64,000 nucleotides of DNA from Marinimicrococcus sp033875255 (GTDB lineage: Bacteria; Pseudomonadota; Alphaproteobacteria; Geminicoccales; Geminicoccaceae), in assembly GCA_033875255.1 (NCBI GenBank), contig JAWZSN010000018.1:1-64000 (forward strand), read 5' to 3'. Positions within the stretch are counted from its first letter, which is position 1; each line of letters opens with the position of its first letter. The position numbers were made by a program, and so were the translations under genes. Below are positions 59,348 through 64,000 of the stretch, piece by piece. Under the pieces are notes generated by a model that searched no databases, was not told the origin of the DNA, and was given only the letters and a program-made list of their open reading frames with translations.

Positions 59348-60406
59348 ATGAAACCTGCCGAAGATCATGTGCCGACACTCGCCGACGTCGCGAGCCGCGC
59401 CGGGGTGGCCAGGTCCACCGTCTCGCGCGTGCTGGTCGCCGATCCACGGCTCAGTATCCGCGAGGAGACCCGCGCCAGGATCCTCGAGGCGGTCGAGCAT
59501 CTGGGCTACGTGCCCAATGTCCATGCGCGGGGGCTGCGGACATCGCGGTCCTTCTCCCTGGGCGTCATCGTGCCCGAGCTGGACAACCCGATCTTTCTCG
59601 AGATCATCGGCGGCGTCGAGAAGGCGGCGGTCGAGCGCGGCTACACCACCCTGATCGCCCATGTCGACACGACGAAACTCGACCGGGCCCTCTACCGGCG
59701 CATGATTCTCGGCAACCGTGTGGACGGCTTTGTCGTCTGTACGCTGGTCGATCGCGAGTTGTTCGACGATCTGGTGACGTTCGGCGCCCGCTATCTCCTG
59801 GTCAACCGGATCGATCCGCACGGGCGGCCGTCGCTGCGGGTGGACTACGATGCCGGCACCGTCCTGGCCCTCGAGCACCTGCTGGCTCTGGGCCATCGGC
59901 GGATCGGCTTGGTGCTCGGCCCGCTGGACCACTATACCAGCATCGAGCGGCTGGCAGCCTGGCGGCGCCTGCTCGGCCAGGCCGGTATCGAGCCCGACCC
60001 GAAGCTGGTCGTCGAGACCGATTTCAGCTTCGCCATGGCGCGTGATGCGACGGGCCGCGCGTTCGCGGCGCTCGACCGGCCGCCCGAGGCCGTCGTGGCG
60101 CTCAATCCGATCGTGGCGTCCGGCGTTCTCGCCGCCGCGCGGCAGGCAGGGCTCGCCGTGCCCGCGGACCTGGCGCTGGTCTCGCTGAGCGACGGAGCCC
60201 CGGCCGAGATGTCGGAGCCGCCCCTCACGGCGGTCCGCTCGCCGTTCGCCGAGATGGGGGCCATCGCCGCCAACGATCTCATCGACCTGGTCGAGAAGCG
60301 CAAAGACGGCTTCGTCGACCGGGTGCTGGCCCCCCTGGAGCTTCGGATCCGCGGGTCGAGCGTGCCGGCGGCCGGGTCTTCAGACGAGCTCGCCTCTCGC
60401 CGCTAG
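59348..60406 (+). CDS. LacI-family transcriptional regulator
   Basis: A 352-residue protein from ATG 59348 with AAGAGA upstream. The N-terminal helix-turn-helix and hinge (TLADVASRAGVARSTVSRV, residues 10-28; RILEAVEHLGYVPNVHARGL) are standard. The rest is a periplasmic-binding-protein-like sensor (LGVIVPELDNPIFLEIIGGV, HLLALGHRRIGLVLGP). It is divergent from one peptide-type ABC operon and convergent with the other, so it may control either or both. Its last 27 bases overlap the end of the fused ATPase gene. Confidence 0.92.
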   Translation: MKPAEDHVPTLADVASRAGVARSTVSRVLVADPRLSIREETRARILEAVEHLGYVPNVHARGLRTSRSFSLGVIVPELDNPIFLEIIGGVEKAAVERGYTTLIAHVDTTKLDRALYRRMILGNRVDGFVVCTLVDRELFDDLVTFGARYLLVNRIDPHGRPSLRVDYDAGTVLALEHLLALGHRRIGLVLGPLDHYTSIERLAAWRRLLGQAGIEPDPKLVVETDFSFAMARDATGRAFAALDRPPEAVVALNPIVASGVLAAARQAGLAVPADLALVSLSDGAPAEMSEPPLTAVRSPFAEMGAIAANDLIDLVEKRKDGFVDRVLAPLELRIRGSSVPAAGSSDELASRR

Positions 60407-62500
60407 CGGACTGTCGGTGCGCGGGAAGATCGGCGCCCGTGCCGCCAGCTCGTCCATCGGCAGATGGCAGGCGAGGGTGTGCCCTGCGCCCGCATCGCGC
60501 AAGGGCGGTGCCGCCGTGCTGCATGCGGCCCCCAGCGAGCGCGGGCAGCGGTCGGCGAAGCGGCAGCCGGCACCTGCGTCGGTGAGCGCATCGACCGCTC
60601 CCGAGAGACGGATCCTCTGGCCGGCGCCGGCTGCCGGGTCGAGCTTGGGGACGGCCGAAAGCAGCGCCTCGGTATAGGGGTGATAGGGCGGCTCGAGGAC
60701 CTGGTCGGTGGGCCCGCTCTCGATGATGGCACCGCGATACATCACGCAGATCCGGTGCGCGATGTGCGCCACGACGGAAAGATCGTGCGAGATGAACAGA
60801 TAGCCGATCCCGAGCTCGCGCTGGAGCCCGGCCAGAAGATTGAGGATCGAGGCCTGCACCGAGACATCGAGGGCGGAGACGGCCTCGTCGCAGACGATGA
60901 AGCGCGGCCTGGTGGCGAGCGCCCGGGCGATGCCGACCCGCTGCTTCTCGCCGCCGCTGAGCTCGTGCGGATAACGGGCGGCGTAGGACGCCGGGAGCTG
61001 CACCATCTCGAGGAGCTCGGCGATGCGCGCGCGCGTCGCCGCGGCCGGGGACGGCTCGGCGAGCTTCAGCGAGCGGCCCAGCGCCTGGGCGATCGTGCGC
61101 CGCGGGTTGAGCGAGGAATCGGGGTTCTGGAAGATCATCTGGGCGGTGCGCGCGAGCTCGCGGCGGCGGCTGCCGCCGGCGCGCAAAAGATCGCTGCCGG
61201 CGATCTCGACGGCGCCGCCGGAAGGATCGATCAGGCGCACCAGGCAGCGGCCGAGCGTCGACTTGCCGCAGCCGGACTCGCCCACCAGGCCGACGGTCTC
61301 GCCGGCCCGCACGGTGAGCGAGACGCCGTCGACGGCGCGCACCGCGTCCCGCTTCAGGCGGAACGGCAGGCCGCCTGCCGCACCGGCAGCGACCCGCTCG
61401 AGCCGCAGGCCGAGCCCGAACCGCTTGACGATGTCCCGGGCCTCCACCACCACCGCGCCGTCGGCGACGATCCTGTCGGTGGCGATGCGTGCTGCCGGGG
61501 TGGTGTCGGGAACCGACCAGGGTCGGTCGCGGATCTCGTCGGTGCGCCAGCAGCGGGCGCTGCCGGCCTCGACGGGCACGAGCGGCTGCGGCTCCCGCCG
61601 GCAACGTTCGACCATCCACGGGCAGCGTGCGGCGAAGATGCAGCCGCGGCCGACCGCGCCCAGGTCCGGCAGCCGGCCGGGAATGGGCTCGAGCCGGCGC
61701 TCGCGCTCGGCGATGCGCGGGATCGAGGCCAGCAGTCCCTTGGTGTAGGGATGGCCCGGCCGGTGCAGGACGGTCTCCTTGGGGCCGTGCTCGACGACCT
61801 CGCCGGCATAGAGGACACACACCTCGTCGACCGCCCGGGCGATCACGCCGAGATTGTGGCTGATGAACATGATCGCCATGCCCCGGCGCTCGCGCAGCCC
61901 CTCGAGCATGTCGATGATCTGCGCCTCGACGGTAACGTCGAGCGCCGTGGTGGGCTCGTCGAGAACCAGCAGATCGGGATCGCAGGCCAGGGCCGTCGCG
62001 ATCATCGCGCGCTGCTTCATGCCGCCCGAGAGCTGGTGCGGATAGGCGGTGGCGACCCGGGCAGGCTGATGGATGCCGACCTCGGCCAGCAGCGCCTCGG
62101 CCTCGCGCAACGCTGCTGCCGGAGCCAGCTGCTTGTGGAAGACCAGCGGCTCGGCGACCTGCCGGCCGATGGGAATGGCCGGGTTGAGCGAGGTGAAAGG
62201 GTCCTGGAACACCATGCTGATCTTGCTGCCGCGCAGCTCGCGCCGCTCGTCGGGCGGCATGGCGTAGAGATCGGTCCCGCCGATCCTGACCGTCCCGCCG
62301 CCGAGCGAGGCGGCGCCCGGAAGAAGCCCCATGACCGCCATGGCCAGGGTGCTCTTGCCCGAGCCCGACTCGCCGACCACGCCCACGGCCTGGCCAGGCC
62401 GGATCAGCAGGTCGACCGAGCGCAGGGCGCGGATCGGGGCTGGACCGCTTCCGTAGTTGATCGAGAGATCGCGGACCTCCAGCGCGGGCGAGCCGGTCAT
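60380..62500 (-). CDS. Fused double ATP-binding protein (DppD-DppF type) of a peptide-type ABC transporter
   Basis: A 706-residue protein holding two complete ABC domains. Domain 1: VVGESGSGKST (about residue 40), LSGGMKQRAMIATAL, LLVLDEPTTALDV and GRGCIFAARCPWMVERCRRE. Domain 2: LVGESGCGKST (about residue 425), LSGGEKQRVGIARAL, FIVCDEAVSALDVS and GAGCRFADRCPRSLGAACST. Both Cys-type C-terminal extensions are kept, showing a direct fusion of an OppD with an OppF. Its ATG overlaps the permease stop (ATGA). The fused form is known in this family. Confidence 0.93.
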   Translation of the reverse strand: MTGSPALEVRDLSINYGSGPAPIRALRSVDLLIRPGQAVGVVGESGSGKSTLAMAVMGLLPGAASLGGGTVRIGGTDLYAMPPDERRELRGSKISMVFQDPFTSLNPAIPIGRQVAEPLVFHKQLAPAAALREAEALLAEVGIHQPARVATAYPHQLSGGMKQRAMIATALACDPDLLVLDEPTTALDVTVEAQIIDMLEGLRERRGMAIMFISHNLGVIARAVDEVCVLYAGEVVEHGPKETVLHRPGHPYTKGLLASIPRIAERERRLEPIPGRLPDLGAVGRGCIFAARCPWMVERCRREPQPLVPVEAGSARCWRTDEIRDRPWSVPDTTPAARIATDRIVADGAVVVEARDIVKRFGLGLRLERVAAGAAGGLPFRLKRDAVRAVDGVSLTVRAGETVGLVGESGCGKSTLGRCLVRLIDPSGGAVEIAGSDLLRAGGSRRRELARTAQMIFQNPDSSLNPRRTIAQALGRSLKLAEPSPAAATRARIAELLEMVQLPASYAARYPHELSGGEKQRVGIARALATRPRFIVCDEAVSALDVSVQASILNLLAGLQRELGIGYLFISHDLSVVAHIAHRICVMYRGAIIESGPTDQVLEPPYHPYTEALLSAVPKLDPAAGAGQRIRLSGAVDALTDAGAGCRFADRCPRSLGAACSTAAPPLRDAGAGHTLACHLPMDELAARAPIFPRTDSPLAARGELV

Positions 62501-63354
62501 GACGTTTGCCTCCGCAGGCGTGGGTCGAGCGACTCGCGCAGCCCGTCCCCGACGAGGTTGATCGCCACCACCGTGAACACCAGCATCAGGCCGGGCGCCA
62601 GCGCGATCCACGGCGCCTCGTAGAGGAACGGCCGCGCCTCGGCGATCATCAGGCCCCAGTCGGCGGCGGGCGGCTGGACCCCCAGACCGAGAAAGCTCAG
62701 GGCCGCTGCGAGAAGGATGGCGAAGGTGATGCGCAGGGCCGCCTCGACGATGATCGACGGCCAGGCATTGGGAAGAATCTCGGCGAACAGGATGAAGGCG
62801 CCGCGATCGCCCCGGCCGCGGGCCGCCTCGATGAACTCGGCCGAGGCCAGCTCGAGGGTCACGCTGCGCGTCAGGCGCACCATGATCGGGACGTAGATGA
62901 TGCCGACCGCAAGAGCGCTCTTCCAGATGGTGGGCGTGGTGACAGCCAGGATCAGCAGGCCCAGCATGATCGGCGGCACCGAGATCATGACGTCCATCGC
63001 GCGCATGACCGTCTCGTCGACCAGGCCGCGATAGTAGCCGGCGAGCAGGCCGAGCGGCACGCCGATGGCCAGGCTGATGCAGGTGGCGCCCAGGCCCATG
63101 AGCAAGGAGAGCCGCGTGCCGACCAGCATCCGGCTGAGCACGTCGCGGCCGAACTCGTCGGTTCCCAGCAGATGCGCGGCGCTCGGTGGCTGCAGGCGCT
63201 GGGTGATGTCCATGGCATCGAAGGCATGGGGTGAGAGCGCGGGGCCGAACACGGCCACCAGGACGACCAGCACGAGCATGCCGCCGCCCCAGACCATGGG
63301 AGCCGGCATGGGCCGCCGCGCGCGACGGAGATCAGGTGCCGACTGCGCCGCCAT
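62497..63354 (-). CDS. Peptide-type ABC transporter permease (DppC/OppC-like), second system
   Basis: From ATG 63354 with GGAT upstream, 285 residues; a start at 63381 would lengthen it by nine. It reads LLGTDEFGRDVLSRMLVGTR, GVPLGLLAGYYRGLVDETVM, EFIEAARGRGDRGAFILFAE (EAA loop) and FLGLGVQPPAADWGLMIAEA. It overlaps the end of the OppB-type gene by 23 bases. With the fused ATPase it makes up the membrane core of the second importer; its binding protein must lie beyond the right edge. Confidence 0.92.
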   Translation of the reverse strand: MAAQSAPDLRRARRPMPAPMVWGGGMLVLVVLVAVFGPALSPHAFDAMDITQRLQPPSAAHLLGTDEFGRDVLSRMLVGTRLSLLMGLGATCISLAIGVPLGLLAGYYRGLVDETVMRAMDVMISVPPIMLGLLILAVTTPTIWKSALAVGIIYVPIMVRLTRSVTLELASAEFIEAARGRGDRGAFILFAEILPNAWPSIIVEAALRITFAILLAAALSFLGLGVQPPAADWGLMIAEARPFLYEAPWIALAPGLMLVFTVVAINLVGDGLRESLDPRLRRQTS

Positions 63355-64000
63355 AGCGAATCCTCGGGTTGAACCAGGCATAGAGCAGGTCGGCTACCAG
63401 ATTGGCGAACGCGTAGACGAGCGTCACCACGACCATGCAGGCCTGGATGAGTGGAATGTCCATCTGCTGGATGCCGAAGATGAGCAGGCGTCCCAGCCCG
63501 GGATAGGAAAAGACGGTCTCGACCACGACGATGCCGCCCATCAAGACGCCCACGTCGATCGCCAGGACCGTGATTGTCGGCAGCAGCGCGTTGGGCAAAG
63601 CGTGGCGCCGGATCACATGCCGCTCGGGCAGCCCCTTGGCCCGCGCGGCCAGCACGTAGCGGCTTTGCAGCACCTCGAGCATGCTTGAGCGGGTGAGCCT
63701 CGAGACATGCGCGATGAGGCCGAATACCAGCGTGAGGACCGGCAGCACGAGATGGCTGGCCCAGACCCCGAGACCGTCCGCCAGGGGCGCGTAGCCGGTT
63801 GCCGGCAGCCAGCCCAGATAGCCGGCGAACAGCATGATCGCGACGATGCACCAGAAGAATTCCGGCACGGCCAGGACCACGTAGGTCACGATCGAGGCGA
63901 CATGGTCGGCCGGCCTGCCATGATTGACCGCGGTGAAGATGCCGAGCCAGATGCCGAGCAGCGCCACCAGCACGATCGAGATGCCGGCGAGCAGCGCCGA
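63332..64000 (-). CDS. Peptide-type ABC transporter permease (DppB/OppB-like), partial at window edge
   Basis: The last 222 residues are present. They read LLAGISIVLVALLGIWLGIF, TYVVLAVPEFFWCIVAIMLF, HVSRLTRSSMLEVLQSRYVL (EAA loop), HALPNALLPTITVLAIDVGV and YAWFNPRIRYGG at the end. The missing N-terminus (about 90-100 residues) lies beyond 64000. It is the partner of the permease at 62497. Confidence 0.92.
   Translation of the reverse strand, partial: SALLAGISIVLVALLGIWLGIFTAVNHGRPADHVASIVTYVVLAVPEFFWCIVAIMLFAGYLGWLPATGYAPLADGLGVWASHLVLPVLTLVFGLIAHVSRLTRSSMLEVLQSRYVLAARAKGLPERHVIRRHALPNALLPTITVLAIDVGVLMGGIVVVETVFSYPGLGRLLIFGIQQMDIPLIQACMVVVTLVYAFANLVADLLYAWFNPRIRYGGAVGT

Noticed and set aside
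1..64000. tRNA or rRNA genes
   Set aside because: I saw no cloverleaf with a T-loop-type GGTTCRANYCC in a plausible context and no rRNA-like stretch; none can be supported by eye.

Overview
The window is about 64 kb of GC-rich DNA that looks like part of a large plasmid or chromid from an alphaproteobacterium, perhaps a Rhodospirillales-type organism; the genus is not resolvable from what I can see. The replicon assignment rests on direct evidence. There is a RepA-type initiator gene (39493-40422) preceded by 21-bp-spaced iterons, DnaA-box-like sites and an AT-rich stretch. There is a small ParA / ribbon-helix-helix partition pair (38009-39017) surrounded by palindromes, and a mobilization module with MobC, a relaxase and an oriT-like hairpin (4471-6347).

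The first 8 kb is a graveyard of mobile DNA. It holds a broken IS630-family transposase, a degenerate IS5-family transposase, an IS630-family element with both ends but a dead transposase, and a collapsed type I-C CRISPR-Cas locus in which a cas3 fragment abuts a cas1 tail, followed by intact cas2 and a 4-repeat array. After these come the mob genes, an IS481-like fragment and a second IS5-family copy flanked by CTAG. More insertion-sequence debris lies at 13.6 kb and 19.7-20.6 kb.

From 8.1 to 29.2 kb are catabolic and uptake islands. One is a tripartite tricarboxylate transporter (tctBA, tctC) with an XRE-cupin regulator, a tautomerase and an alpha/beta hydrolase. Next is a set of exported amidohydrolases, including two tandem D-aminoacylase-like paralogues, with a SnoaL-like protein. 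Third is an operon of TRAP transporter, hydantoinase A/B and branched-chain-aminotransferase-like enzyme under an IclR regulator.

From 30.2 to 37.3 kb is one long minus-strand operon: GntR regulator, ureidoglycolate lyase, PuuE-type allantoinase, a polar-amino-acid-type ABC importer, an NAD-dependent epimerase and an SDR. It suggests uptake and breakdown of ureides. The partition and replication region follows at 37.7-40.4 kb.

From 40.6 to 51.2 kb is a carbohydrate-salvage cluster: MtnK-like kinase (divergent), GntR regulator, MtnA-like isomerase, 2-hydroxyacid dehydrogenase, class II aldolase, FGGY kinase, and a TRAP transporter with two paralogous binding proteins. Kinase, isomerase and aldolase together resemble the DHAP shunt for 5-deoxy- or 5-methylthio-pentoses. 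From 51.3 to 64 kb are two dipeptide/oligopeptide-type ABC importers. One has a metallophosphoesterase and a nucleotide-pyrophosphatase-type phosphodiesterase in its operon. The other uses a fused double ATPase and runs off the right edge. A LacI regulator sits between them. Overall this is a transport-heavy catabolic replicon: seven uptake systems, nearly all next to their own regulator and enzymes.
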